From Saprospiraceae bacterium (GTDB taxonomy: Bacteria > Bacteroidota > Bacteroidia > Chitinophagales > Saprospiraceae): a stretch of DNA of 39,952 bases. A program made the translations under genes and the position numbers. The stretch lies in assembly GCA_013001595.1 (NCBI GenBank), contig JABDMH010000098.1, positions 1-39,952 of the forward strand, written 5' to 3'. How positions within the stretch are numbered: the stretch's first letter is position 1; every line of letters starts with the position of its first letter. Under the pieces are notes generated by a model. The model saw only the letters and a program-made list of their open reading frames with translations. It was not told the DNA's origin and searched no databases. Positions 1 through 8,676 of this stretch are shown here, in pieces.

Positions 1-1
1 A

Positions 2-292
2 GGTGGAGAGACTCTTGACCGTGATCATCTATGCTGGCAGATGGGGCTGTACAAGCATTTTCAAAATCAGGGACCGAAACCAAAACCTTACATCACGACC
101 GCCGTCACCAAGGGTAAATGGAAATTGACGGGAGATGGCAAAGATGCTTTGGAGCTTTTTGATCTAGAAAATGACCATCGTGAATTAAATAACCTGTTGA
201 CTGAGCAGCCAGAGAAACGTATGGAGATGCAGACATTATTGGATGCATTTGTGGATGCACCCCGGGTACCGGTGGCGGAGGGACCACAATGA
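2..292 (+). CDS. Sulfatase, C-terminal end (partial at left edge)
   Basis: The reading frame is open from base 2, so the gene begins outside the window and only about 96 C-terminal residues are seen. They match the C-terminal subdomain of secreted formylglycine sulfatases: a TAVTKGKWKL segment (the usual 'mr.g.wKLi' strand) followed by ELFDLENDHRELNNL, which is the conserved E-L-x-D-L-x-x-D-x-x-E-x-x-N-L stretch near the end of these enzymes. The catalytic Cys/Ser motif lies upstream and cannot be checked. The enzyme would remove sulfate esters from a glycan. A second sulfatase lies at 31488. The first in-window ATG at 41 is not the start. Confidence 0.85.
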   Translation, partial: GGETLDRDHLCWQMGLYKHFQNQGPKPKPYITTAVTKGKWKLTGDGKDALELFDLENDHRELNNLLTEQPEKRMEMQTLLDAFVDAPRVPVAEGPQ

Positions 293-389
293 GGAAGTTG
301 AGGTGCTATAGCCATCCCTCCTTCATGATCATCGATACATCTGTCCTAATTTTTGCAGACATTCGTAAATGACCTTCAAATAGTAAATC

Positions 390-1679
390 ATGGAATTTAA
401 GTTGGCACAACAGATTTTGGGAATTATGTTCCTCATAATTTTGAGTTCCATTGGCTCAATTGCTCAAGAGCCTCTCAATGAACATGACGGTTGGAAATTT
501 CAAAGTCAGAGAGATGCGCTTGCACCCGTTCATGCCATCAACATCCAAGATGACGGTAGCTATAGCCTGACGTTGAAGGGTGATGGACGGGCCCATGCCA
601 ATGGTTGTTGGGTAAAGTCCTTTCCTCTTGGCCAGGCAAAATATGTCAGATTTACTGTGGAAGCCCACTTTTCAGGTATCGATCAGGCAACCCGTTCAGT
701 GTTGTCCAGTATTGTTTGGCGTAATGACGAGGGCCGAAAGATCAGCCCCACAGAATATCCAGCATTGGTTGATCTCGATAAATTAGGAAGGTTGCAAATG
801 CGACAGGTTTATATGGTGCCGAAAGAGGCAACCAGGGCTGAGGTATCATTGATCTATCGGTGGGATGCAGATGGAGAAGTCAACTTTGCAGCAGTAAGCC
901 TAGTACCCGTCTCGAGCATGCCTGAACGCACCGTGCAGTTGGCCGCCGTACATCACCAACCGAGAAATTCCACTACGGAAAAAAATCTAAAGGCATTTGG
1001 TGATTTGGCGGCTAAAGCTGGAAGCATGGGGGCAGATATTGTTTGCTTGCCTGAGGGCATCACATTAGTGGGCACCGGTCAGACTTACATTGACGTGGCG
1101 GAGTCATTGCCTGGACCCTCAAGTAAGCATTTGGGGCAGATAGCACGAAAACACCAGATGTATATTGTGGCAGGAATCCTTGAAAGGGAAGGAGAGGTGG
1201 TCTACAATACAGCCATCCTATTGGATCGGGCAGGCGAGCTGGCTGGGAAATATCGCAAAGTAGCGCTGCCCCGCGAAGAAATTGAAGGAGGCGTAACACC
1301 GGGTCAGGAGTTTCCCGTCTTTGACACGGATTTTGGGAAGATTGGCGTGATGATTTGCTGGGATGTGTTTTTTCCTGAACCCGCACGGCAGTTGGCATTG
1401 CAAGGAGCGGAAGTCATATTTATGCCCATCTGGGGTGGTAATATTAACTTGGCAAAGGCTAGGGCCATCGAAAATCAAGTCTATTTGGTATCCTCCACTT
1501 ATAGTATGAAGACCGGTATCTTCGACCTAGAAGGTCAACTTATGGCCGAAGGCACCGAAGAGCATCCAATTTCCATGGTGGAAGTGGATCTCGAAAGGCA
1601 AAAGCTTTGGCCATGGTTGGGTGAATTTAAAAATCGCATTCGTAGGGAAATGCCGCCGAAAACTTCCTTGGTTCATTAG
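390..1679 (+). CDS. Secreted carbon-nitrogen hydrolase (nitrilase superfamily)
   Basis: 429 residues. Residues 1-26 form a Sec signal peptide ending in AQ. Residues ~30-175 look like an extra N-terminal beta-rich domain, and the C-N hydrolase domain starts near residue 180. The nitrilase-superfamily Glu-Lys-Cys triad is visible: Glu222 in CLPEG, Lys290 in YRKVALP and Cys323 in MICWDVFFPE. The family cleaves amide or nitrile C-N bonds, and the substrate here is unknown. Most relatives are cytoplasmic and 260-320 residues long, so the export signal and extra N-terminal domain are noteworthy. It starts 97 bases after the sulfatase stop on the same strand and may be co-transcribed with it. Confidence 0.85.
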   Translation: MEFKLAQQILGIMFLIILSSIGSIAQEPLNEHDGWKFQSQRDALAPVHAINIQDDGSYSLTLKGDGRAHANGCWVKSFPLGQAKYVRFTVEAHFSGIDQATRSVLSSIVWRNDEGRKISPTEYPALVDLDKLGRLQMRQVYMVPKEATRAEVSLIYRWDADGEVNFAAVSLVPVSSMPERTVQLAAVHHQPRNSTTEKNLKAFGDLAAKAGSMGADIVCLPEGITLVGTGQTYIDVAESLPGPSSKHLGQIARKHQMYIVAGILEREGEVVYNTAILLDRAGELAGKYRKVALPREEIEGGVTPGQEFPVFDTDFGKIGVMICWDVFFPEPARQLALQGAEVIFMPIWGGNINLAKARAIENQVYLVSSTYSMKTGIFDLEGQLMAEGTEEHPISMVEVDLERQKLWPWLGEFKNRIRREMPPKTSLVH

Positions 1680-1684
1680 CCATT

Positions 1685-1733
1685 TGCTTGTTGGCTATTG
1701 GCTTGTTGGCTCTTAGCTCTTGGCAGGTTGGTT
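1685..1733. repeat. TTGGCTATTGGC-type low-complexity array (left arm)
   Basis: A degenerate run of TTGGC/TTAGCTCTTGGC words directly follows the hydrolase stop. It is the inverted counterpart of the GCCAATAGCCAA-type array at 2216-2309. Together the two arms bracket a decayed gene at 1789-2157. No coding potential of its own is seen. Confidence 0.7.
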
Positions 1734-1788
1734 ATTTTAACGCTCATGGTTGTTGTTGGTGGAAGGTGATTCTGATTGACCTGAATAT

Positions 1789-2157
1789 TCAAAGAGTACT
1801 TTTTAGGTGGTGAACAGTTGGTAAATGGTCTTTTTTGATACTGTTTATTTGCCTTTGTAGCACATGTAAATCATCTAAATATACTTCTGCCCACTCTATC
1901 TTGAAAAAATGGAGATCGCAATAAAGAATTAGCTGGGTTTCGAATTCAAAAGCAGATCCGATGGCAATTTCCAAAAACGTTTGTACTCAAGATCGCTATT
2001 TCTACTACAGCCCTTTGCTATGTTCGATGGTATTTAAACATCACCTATTTGCATCTGACTAATTAGCCCGAATTTTTCGCTATCAGGTAGCCTACGTGAG
2101 ATTTCATAGGTTTACTTCACAATTGTCATTCCCATTGCCAGATTGTAATTTCCTAAA
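1789..2157 (-). pseudogene. Decayed four-helix-bundle (S23/IVP-type) protein
   Basis: The minus strand encodes, with interruptions, a protein recognisable as the Bacteroidota four-helix-bundle family related to the 23S-rRNA intervening-sequence protein. In order I read YEISRRLPDSEKFGL, ISQM, IPSNIAKGCSRNSDLEYKRF and LEIAIGSAFEFETQLIL. These match the family's usual 'fP..E.yGL.sQ', 'siP.NIaEG..R.s..ey.rFL' and 'iA.GSa.ElEtQl..a' blocks. The gene is broken: in-frame TAA codons lie at 2112-2114 and 2034-2036, and a one-base loss in a T run near 1974 shifts the frame. An open 61-codon tail from a TTG at 1974 remains. Inverted low-complexity arrays flank the relic, so it appears to be a degenerate dispersed element rather than a working gene. 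Confidence 0.75.
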
Positions 2158-2215
2158 GGTTTCGCGTCGGACTAATTTAATAATTGTTCGATTATGGCGT
2201 TATTCAGGCATGAAC

Positions 2216-2309
2216 AAACCGCCAACCGCCAATAGCCAACCACCAACCACCGACAGCTAACAGCTAACCACTAGCAACCAATCGCCAAGAGCCAATAGCC
2301 AATCAACCA
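2216..2309. repeat. GCCAATAGCCAA-type low-complexity array (right arm)
   Basis: About 94 bases of variants of GCCAATAGCCAA, CCACCAACCACC and ACAGCTAACAGC. It is complementary in character to the array at 1685-1733, so the region 1685-2309 could fold into a long imperfect stem. It ends about 50 bases before the WD40 gene at 2363. Confidence 0.7.
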
Positions 2310-2362
2310 GACAATTATCGTAATCTTGGATTACATTTACGTTCAGCAGATATCTTTATAAT

Positions 2363-3481
2363 ATGAGTGAAATAAACTACAAATCCACAACTTTTATCTT
2401 AATGCTCCTGCTGGCATCTATGGCATCTACGGCGCAGGTCCATTACCCGGATGCCAGTTTAAGGTTGTTTCCCGTTTGGTCACGTGTGGCCGATGTATAC
2501 GGCGAGCTGGGAAGTATAGAGAGTGCTGAATTTTCTCCTGATGGTCGACACATTGTCAGCGGCAGTAAGTTTGATAACTCCATCATTATGTGGCGTACAT
2601 CCGACGGTGCTGAGGTGTGGCGAAAGTATGCAGAGCAGGAAGTTGAGCGGGTAGGATGGTCATCAGATAGTCGCTATGTAGCTTCTTGTAGCGAAGATTA
2701 TCTCGTTCAAGTCTGGGACAGTAAGTCTGGAAATCTGGTGAAGGATCTGAAGCACGATCAAGGTATTGACGGATTGTCTTGGTCAAATACCGGGCTCCTC
2801 CTAGTGACAGGTGAAGAAGCTAGAGAGGTAGATGTCTCGGGGGCGAAGTCGAAAAAAGCCAAGGTGCGAATTTTTGAGTTTCCCGAAGGAGAACAAATTG
2901 ATGAAATTGAAGTTGAGGGCACCGTCAATGAAATTATGTTTTCGAAGGATGATAAATATTTCCTTGCTGCTGGACACAACTTTGTAAAAGTATTTTCCAC
3001 CAATGGATTTAAACTAGTACAAGAATTGGTACCAGATGAGTTTTTCAAATTTACTACTGCAGACTTTACTCCAGACGCAAAACATATCGCGGCATCTGGA
3101 TTTGGCGGGCTTATCTATGTTTGGGATTGGCAGGAAGGAAAACTAATTAAGAGATTTAATTACCGGGGCCGTAAGGTAGAGTCCTTGTGTTGGCACCCTA
3201 ATGGAGATTATTTGGTAACCTCTGGACATGGTCCCTACATTAATATTTTTAGAAAATCTGAAATTCTACAAGCACCAAAAGAGGTACAAGCAGCTGCTCA
3301 AGTCTTTGCCAATGATGGTGCAGAATATATTGATTTTAATCAAGATGGAGGTTACTTGGTTTCTGCACATCAGGATGGAATCATTCGCTTGTGGGTTTGG
3401 AAGGGAGAAGACCATATGCTCAATGAACAGCGACACCGTTGGGTTTCTGAGCAACAGAAAGAAGCCAATAAGGTGAGATGA
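2363..3481 (+). CDS. Secreted WD40-repeat beta-propeller protein
   Basis: 372 residues. Residues 1-25 form a Sec signal peptide ending STAQ. The rest is built of about seven WD40-type blades, with repeated motifs such as AEFSPDGRHIVSGS, GWSSDSRYVASCSED, QVWDSKSG, IYVWDW and IRLWVWK. WD40 propellers are non-catalytic binding scaffolds, and the signal peptide places this one in the periplasm or outside the cell. No enzyme domain is fused to it. A close but broken paralogue lies at 10446-11536. The shared ancestry is plain from the N-terminal SPDGR...VSGSKF blade in both. The binding partner is unknown. Confidence 0.85.
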   Translation: MSEINYKSTTFILMLLLASMASTAQVHYPDASLRLFPVWSRVADVYGELGSIESAEFSPDGRHIVSGSKFDNSIIMWRTSDGAEVWRKYAEQEVERVGWSSDSRYVASCSEDYLVQVWDSKSGNLVKDLKHDQGIDGLSWSNTGLLLVTGEEAREVDVSGAKSKKAKVRIFEFPEGEQIDEIEVEGTVNEIMFSKDDKYFLAAGHNFVKVFSTNGFKLVQELVPDEFFKFTTADFTPDAKHIAASGFGGLIYVWDWQEGKLIKRFNYRGRKVESLCWHPNGDYLVTSGHGPYINIFRKSEILQAPKEVQAAAQVFANDGAEYIDFNQDGGYLVSAHQDGIIRLWVWKGEDHMLNEQRHRWVSEQQKEANKVR

Positions 3482-4655
3482 CCTATTGTTGCTGGTCTCC
3501 CAGGTCCCTGGCTGTGGACCAGGAAAAATTCAACCACATTCGTGGTTGAGGTTGGGACGGGTTGCTAAACACAGCATTTCATACTGTGTTATTCATATTC
3601 AATCCCTATCAGGATTGCTTCAATAGAAGACCTGGATAGCGAAGTGAATCAATGCCAAAGACCTGAGACCACATTTGTCCTGGCATTCGAGGTTACTTAC
3701 CCACGATCCTAAATCTCGAAGTGATTGAATAACATAGCCAACGGATAAAACCCTGTGCAACAGATCGAACGGAACTATCCTGGGAACAACCTGCACCCCA
3801 AGATCCTGACAAGGGTCTAATAAATGGTCTTGGTGAATACCTGTGATCAGGTTAAGTATTGACAGTAGAATTGATGTCCTTACACCATTCATCCTACCAG
3901 AAGTTGTTTACGGATCCTCTTTTAATAGCATTTTTGGTTGTCAGTACTTGATACTGAGCATTCATACTGAATCTTTATCGGGGATATTTGCCTGCAACCC
4001 TAAAAGCCGTAGGATTAAGTATCACTTACCATGGTTAAAACCCAGGGCTATAAACTAAGACAGGTAACCTTGGAAAACCTGCCGCACCAAGATTCTGAGG
4101 GGTCTAATAAACGATATTGGTTACACAGTTGTGATCAGAGTAAGAATTGACTTATCCTGACATGAGGATTGATGTCCTTGAACCATTGAAACTACTTGAA
4201 ATAGAATTGCTGATCCTCCCTTAAAAGCGTGTTGGTTGTCAGCAGACAATTTCACCATATTGTAACATTTTATCCTGTAATATTCTTGTTCAATCCTCTC
4301 GGGATTACATCAGTTCCTCGAATCCCGAAGGGATTGAATATCAATAACCTCGAGTAAAACCCGGGCAAACACCATAAACTACATTCACTCTAATTTAGCG
4401 CATACTCAAGACCCTCAAGGGGTCTAATAAATTGGGTTTAGCTCCTTGGATTGGCAAGGACCTAATTTGGCCTAGGAGACTCTTACCTTAAATCCTTAGA
4501 ATCCTATTGCCAGGTCGCTACTATACAGCTATCGATCTCCACTGTTCCCTTGTCAGCGAGAAACAACTCTTACTCATATCCTCTGCGAAATTGTGTGTCA
4601 TTGGATATTGGCATTGGGCAATGGACCTGTTCTTTACTTTGCGCCTTCCGATCAC
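3482..4655. repeat. Cluster of palindromic, dispersed intergenic repeats
   Basis: A gene-free stretch of about 1.2 kb composed of repeat modules. GGGTCTAATAAA recurs at 3813, 4100 and 4420, giving a period near 300 bases. The copies starting near 3782 and 4071 align with each other over about 180 bases, sharing GTGATCAG, ATTGATGTCCTT, GGATCCTC/TGATCCTC and TTGGTTGTCAG. Hairpins include CAACCAC-attc-GTGGTTG at 3531-3548, AATCCC-gaa-GGGATT at 4321-4335 and AGACCC/GGGTCT at 4409-4425. The same modules recur at 14940-15000 and 21100-21315. Short ORFs here read through the repeats and look spurious. Confidence 0.75.
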
Positions 4656-4691
4656 TACTAATTGGCTGTATTTTCAGACATTAGACCAATA

Positions 4692-5696
4692 ATGATCGAT
4701 CGGGATAGTGTTCTTAGGCAGTTGCAAAAGGTGGGTGTAGACCTCGGTGCCTCCGTGACCTTCAGTCCTTTGACTGGCGGAGTATCTTCAGATATTTGGT
4801 TAATAGAATCAGGAGCTGGTAAATACGTGGTGAAACAAGCATTACCCAAACTTAAGGTTAAGGATCATTGGGCGGCAGATGTAAAAAGGAATCTAGCAGA
4901 ACAAGCTTATATCAATTTCGTACGCACTTTCAACCCAAGGGCAGTTCCCAAAATTTTGCTCAGTGACGATTCCGTACCATACTTTATTATGGAGTTTCTT
5001 GGACCACCCCTGCAAAATTGGAAAGAAAAGCTACTACAGGGAGATGGTGACTCAAAGAAGGTGGTGCAAGCAGCTACACTGCTGGCAGAAATCCATAATC
5101 AGAGCAGGGGGCATCAATCATTGGCCACACGATTTGATCATTTGGATGGTTTTTATGCACTTCGCTTAGAACCATACTTAGTGACTGCTGGGAAGAGAAG
5201 TCCTCAGCTAGCCCCGTACTTTTCTGCGGAGGTACAGCGGCTTATGACAGATCGATCCGTACTCGTACATGGTGATTATAGTCCTAAGAATCTGCTGGTG
5301 AGCGACTCAGGCATGGTGTTGCTTGATCATGAGGTGGCGTGTTGGGCTGATCCTTCATTCGATATTTCTTTTTTGGTAAACCACTTATTTCTAAAACTTC
5401 TTTACCATCACAGAAGTCATCATGCGCCTCAATTTAAACTCCTTCCGGAATTAGCCTGGCACAATTATTTCGCTGCAGTGGAAGCACCGGATACGGATTT
5501 ATTACAGCGTAAAAGTGCGAAACTACTGCTGATGCTCATGCTGGCCAGAGTCGATGGGAAATCACCGGTAGAATACCTAATAGTTGAGAAAAGAAATTGG
5601 TTAAGAAATTTTGTTTCCAAATATTTGCCTCTTTCCGAGGCTGAAGAGTTTGAATTTATTTCCCAGGCATTTATTAGTGAACTAGACAATCAATGA
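4692..5696 (+). CDS. APH-fold small-molecule phosphotransferase
   Basis: 334 residues from the ATG at 4692. An in-frame ATG at 4662 would add ten residues, but the homology-like region begins at MIDRD. The fold is that of aminoglycoside phosphotransferase/choline kinase-like enzymes. An N-lobe glycine loop LTGGVSS (~28-33) is followed by the ATP-binding Lys48 in YVVK, the hinge FIMEF (98-102), the catalytic loop HGDYSPKN (His193, Asp195, Asn200) and the metal-binding Asp212 in LLDHE. The pattern 'DPSFDISFLVNHLFLK' belongs to a metabolite-kinase-like branch rather than to antibiotic resistance genes. Its stop overlaps the start of the enolase paralogue by four bases (ATGA), implying translational coupling and a shared pathway. 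The substrate is unknown; a hydroxy acid whose phosphate ester is then dehydrated is my inference. Confidence 0.85.
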   Translation: MIDRDSVLRQLQKVGVDLGASVTFSPLTGGVSSDIWLIESGAGKYVVKQALPKLKVKDHWAADVKRNLAEQAYINFVRTFNPRAVPKILLSDDSVPYFIMEFLGPPLQNWKEKLLQGDGDSKKVVQAATLLAEIHNQSRGHQSLATRFDHLDGFYALRLEPYLVTAGKRSPQLAPYFSAEVQRLMTDRSVLVHGDYSPKNLLVSDSGMVLLDHEVACWADPSFDISFLVNHLFLKLLYHHRSHHAPQFKLLPELAWHNYFAAVEAPDTDLLQRKSAKLLLMLMLARVDGKSPVEYLIVEKRNWLRNFVSKYLPLSEAEEFEFISQAFISELDNQ

Positions 5697-6961
5697 GAAT
5701 AAGCTCGATTTCTGCGTACACAGTTTTTGACTCCAGGGGTAATCCGACCGTGGAATGTCAAGTTTTTTTGGAGGATGGATCGATAGGTAGGGGACTCGTT
5801 CCATCAGGTGCTAGTACAGGTCATCTAGAGGCACTGGAGTTGAGAGACGGTGATCCCAATCGATTTGGTGGTAAGTCTGTTGAGCAAGCCATAGCCAATA
5901 TTAAACAGTTCATCAGTCCAGCATTGATTGGACAAGATGTCTTTATGCAGGAGGATATTGATGGTCTGATGATCGACCTGGATGGTACCGCCAATAAATC
6001 AAAATTGGGCGCCAATGCGATCTTGGCAGTTTCTCTGGCATGTGTGGATGCAGCCGCAAGGTCTAATGCAGAATCTTTGTATAGGTACCTTCATTCAGGC
6101 CACAAGCCATTAATTCCCATGCCTGAAATTCAGATCATTGGTGGTGGTGCGCATAGTGCCGGTCGAATCGATGTACAGGACTTCATGGTGATCTGCCATG
6201 GTGCCAAAACATTAATGGATGCCTATCAAATGACATCAGACGTGTACAGAGTGACTGGTGATATACTCAAGCGAAGGGGTAAGTTAGCGGGTGTGGCAGA
6301 TGAGGGTGGATATTGGCCTGTGTTTGATTCCAATGAAGCGGTTTTTGAGGTTTTGATTGAGGCTATTGAAAAAGCCGGGTATGTTCCAGGCAAGGATATT
6401 TCTTTGTCTTTGGATATTGCCGCAGCTGAATTCTTTGATGGCAAGAATTATCACCTTGCCTTAGATCATAAGGAGCTTGCTCCTGCAGCTTTTTATGACC
6501 TCATTGCAGGTTGGATAAATAAATATCCCATTTGTTCCATCGAAGATCCTTTCGCGGAATCAGATATTGAACATTGGCAGAAACTAACTGCAGAATTCGG
6601 TGATCGTTTGCAGATAATCGGTGACGACTTATTTGTTACCAATGCGGATCGATTGACACAAGGGATTAACGGCAATTGGGCAAATAGTGTGCTGATCAAA
6701 CTAAATCAGATCGGAACTGTCACAGAAACGATTGCTTGTATTGATAGAGCCCATGAAGCAGGATGGCGGGCGGTGGTGTCTGCAAGATCTGGAGAGACCG
6801 AAGATGCATTCATCGCGCACCTGGCTGTTGCTACTCGTGCCGGTCAACTCAAGGTGGGTTCTTTTACGAGATCAGAACGAATGGCAAAGTGGAATGAACT
6901 ATTGAGAATTCAAGAAGATCTTGCTGGAAACGTGCCTTTTGCCGGCTTTAAGGTACACTGA
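5693..6961 (+). CDS. Divergent enolase (phosphopyruvate hydratase) paralogue
   Basis: 422 residues, close to normal enolase length. The enolase landmarks are present: FDSRGNPTVE (12-21), PSGASTG (37-43), the Mg ligands Asp241 (DIAAAEF), Glu284 (SIEDPF) and Asp311 (GDDLFVTN), general base Lys336 (LIKLNQIGT), Lys387 and Glu204 (ADEGG). Two residues that are nearly invariant in glycolytic enolase differ. The 'QEF' glutamate (yeast Glu168) is Asp163, and the 'SHRSGETED' histidine (yeast His373) is Ala364. 'NGG.HA' is also GGGAHS. The chemistry is probably beta-elimination of water from a phosphorylated hydroxy acid other than, or as well as, 2-phosphoglycerate. It is coupled to the kinase before it. 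A housekeeping enolase elsewhere in the genome is expected but cannot be seen here. Confidence 0.85.
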   Translation: MRISSISAYTVFDSRGNPTVECQVFLEDGSIGRGLVPSGASTGHLEALELRDGDPNRFGGKSVEQAIANIKQFISPALIGQDVFMQEDIDGLMIDLDGTANKSKLGANAILAVSLACVDAAARSNAESLYRYLHSGHKPLIPMPEIQIIGGGAHSAGRIDVQDFMVICHGAKTLMDAYQMTSDVYRVTGDILKRRGKLAGVADEGGYWPVFDSNEAVFEVLIEAIEKAGYVPGKDISLSLDIAAAEFFDGKNYHLALDHKELAPAAFYDLIAGWINKYPICSIEDPFAESDIEHWQKLTAEFGDRLQIIGDDLFVTNADRLTQGINGNWANSVLIKLNQIGTVTETIACIDRAHEAGWRAVVSARSGETEDAFIAHLAVATRAGQLKVGSFTRSERMAKWNELLRIQEDLAGNVPFAGFKVH

Positions 6962-7008
6962 TTGAATTGCCTGTGCTGACTTTGCATTATATTGGTTGAA
7001 AATACTTG

Positions 7009-8676
7009 ATGAAGCGTAGGAGATTCGTAGAGACAATTGGTATGAGTTCGGGATTATTCTTTCTCGATGCGATTCCCATTCCAAAATATGATGAGGGTGA
7101 CTTAAGAGCGGATTTAGTGATCACCGGTGGTGGTCTGGGTGGAACTGCTACCGCTATTGCTGCTTTGAGAAATGGCTTAAGGGTGATATTGACGGAAGAG
7201 ACGGATTGGCTAGGTGGGCAAATAAGCCAACAAGGTGTACCTCCGGATGAGCATGCTTGGATAGAGACTCATGGAGCACCTGCATCATATCGCGAATATC
7301 GAAATGGGATCCGCGCATACTATAAGAATCATTACCCCTTGACATCCTCTGCTCGTAGCAATGCATTCTTAAACCCAGGTAATGGAGCCGTATCTCGCAT
7401 TTGTTGCGAACCAAGAGTCGCACATACCGTGCTCATGCAGACCTTGGCTCCATATCTGAGTACCGGTCAACTGAAATTATTGCTTGAACACAAATTGGCT
7501 TCGGCAGAGGTTGATGGTGATCGAGTAGAATTTATACAAGTCATTGATTTGGGTTCAGGGGATCACCGGAATTTGGAAGGCACCCAATTTGTTGATGCTA
7601 CTGAGTTGGGCGATCTATTGCCATTGACAGGTACGGAGTATGTCACGGGGTCAGAATCCAAGCAGCAAACCAAAGAATTGCATGCCGCTGAAAAGGCAGA
7701 TCCCGAAAATCATCAGGCGTTCACGATGTGTTTTGCTATGGATTATGTACCACATGCCGATTTGACCATCGACCGCCCAGAGAATTATTCTTATTGGAGC
7801 AACCTCGTACCCGATCTCACCCCACCTTGGGCGGATACTTTGATCGATCTCAACTATTCGAATCCTAAGACACTAGGACCCAAAGAACTTGGCTTTCATC
7901 CAGAAGGCATCCCGACAGGTGATATGCTAAATCTTTGGAATTATAGACGGATTATTCATCGCGATAACTTTCTGCCTGGAACTTATGATGGAGATATAAC
8001 GATTGTTAACTGGCCACAAAACGACTACTTTCTCGGTAATTTAACTGAAGGTGAGGTGGCATTTAATAAACATGTTGAGCAATCCAAGCAATTAAATCTT
8101 TCCCTGTTTTATTGGTTGCAGACGGAAGCCCCCAGACCCGATGGTGGTGCTGGCTGGCCTGGTCTGAGATTGCGTGGAGATGTAATGGGTACCACGGATG
8201 GCATGGCCAAATATCCTTACGTAAGAGAGTCCAGAAGGATTGAGGCACTGTTCACTATTAAAGAAGAACATGTGGGGAAGGAAAACCGCAAGATGGTTAG
8301 TGGTGAAGATAAAGCGGCGGTTTTTGATGATAGTGTAGGCATTGGCTATTATCACATTGATCTCCATCCCAGCTCGGGAGGTAACAATTATATTGATTTT
8401 GCATCGCTCCCTTTTCAAATTCCCCTGGGTGCATTGATCCCGCGGCGGATGAAGAATGTTTTACCTGCCAATAAAAATATTGGTACTACACACATCACCA
8501 ATGGATGCTACAGACTGCATCCGGTTGAGTGGAGTATAGGAGAGGCAGTAGGAGTCCTTGCTGCCAAGTGCATAGATTGGAAGGTGCAACCGGCAGAGAT
8601 CTATCATTCGCCAGATAAGCTTAAGGACCTGCAATCCGCACTGAGCAGGCAAGGAATTGAATTAGAATGGCCATAA
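7009..8676 (+). CDS. Tat-exported FAD-dependent oxidoreductase
   Basis: 555 residues from the ATG at 7009; a TTG three bases... one codon earlier (7006) is the alternative start. The N-terminus MKRRRFVETIGMSSGLFF looks like a twin-arginine signal. A Rossmann FAD-binding motif follows at VITGGGLGG (residues ~38-45), then TEETDWLGGQ. The C-terminal block NVLPANKNIGTTH...RLHPVEWSIGEAVG is typical of the FAD-dependent oxidoreductase family of Pfam PF12831. The substrate is unknown. It lies 47 bases after the enolase paralogue and overlaps the next gene, so it is probably part of the same operon. Oxidation of a sugar-acid or polyol in the periplasm is a guess from context only. Confidence 0.85.
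   Translation: MKRRRFVETIGMSSGLFFLDAIPIPKYDEGDLRADLVITGGGLGGTATAIAALRNGLRVILTEETDWLGGQISQQGVPPDEHAWIETHGAPASYREYRNGIRAYYKNHYPLTSSARSNAFLNPGNGAVSRICCEPRVAHTVLMQTLAPYLSTGQLKLLLEHKLASAEVDGDRVEFIQVIDLGSGDHRNLEGTQFVDATELGDLLPLTGTEYVTGSESKQQTKELHAAEKADPENHQAFTMCFAMDYVPHADLTIDRPENYSYWSNLVPDLTPPWADTLIDLNYSNPKTLGPKELGFHPEGIPTGDMLNLWNYRRIIHRDNFLPGTYDGDITIVNWPQNDYFLGNLTEGEVAFNKHVEQSKQLNLSLFYWLQTEAPRPDGGAGWPGLRLRGDVMGTTDGMAKYPYVRESRRIEALFTIKEEHVGKENRKMVSGEDKAAVFDDSVGIGYYHIDLHPSSGGNNYIDFASLPFQIPLGALIPRRMKNVLPANKNIGTTHITNGCYRLHPVEWSIGEAVGVLAAKCIDWKVQPAEIYHSPDKLKDLQSALSRQGIELEWP

Noticed and set aside
3620-4058. Two ORFs of 71-90 codons on opposite strands
   Set aside because: They read through palindromic repeat modules, have no recognisable domain and would lie over repeat cores.
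3482-4655. CRISPR array
   Set aside because: Repeats are about 300 bases apart, degenerate, and the spacers are themselves similar. No cas gene is near.
4662-4691. Earlier ATG as start of the kinase
   Set aside because: The extra ten residues add no recognisable structure, and MIDRD at 4692 is the better-looking N-terminus. The start remains uncertain.
4692-5696. Antibiotic-resistance aminoglycoside kinase
   Set aside because: The fold is shared, but the context is metabolic and coupled to an enolase paralogue. There are no mobile-element signs around it.
5693-6961. Housekeeping glycolytic enolase
   Set aside because: Two near-invariant active-site residues differ and the gene is coupled to a metabolite kinase. 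A divergent paralogue is the better reading.
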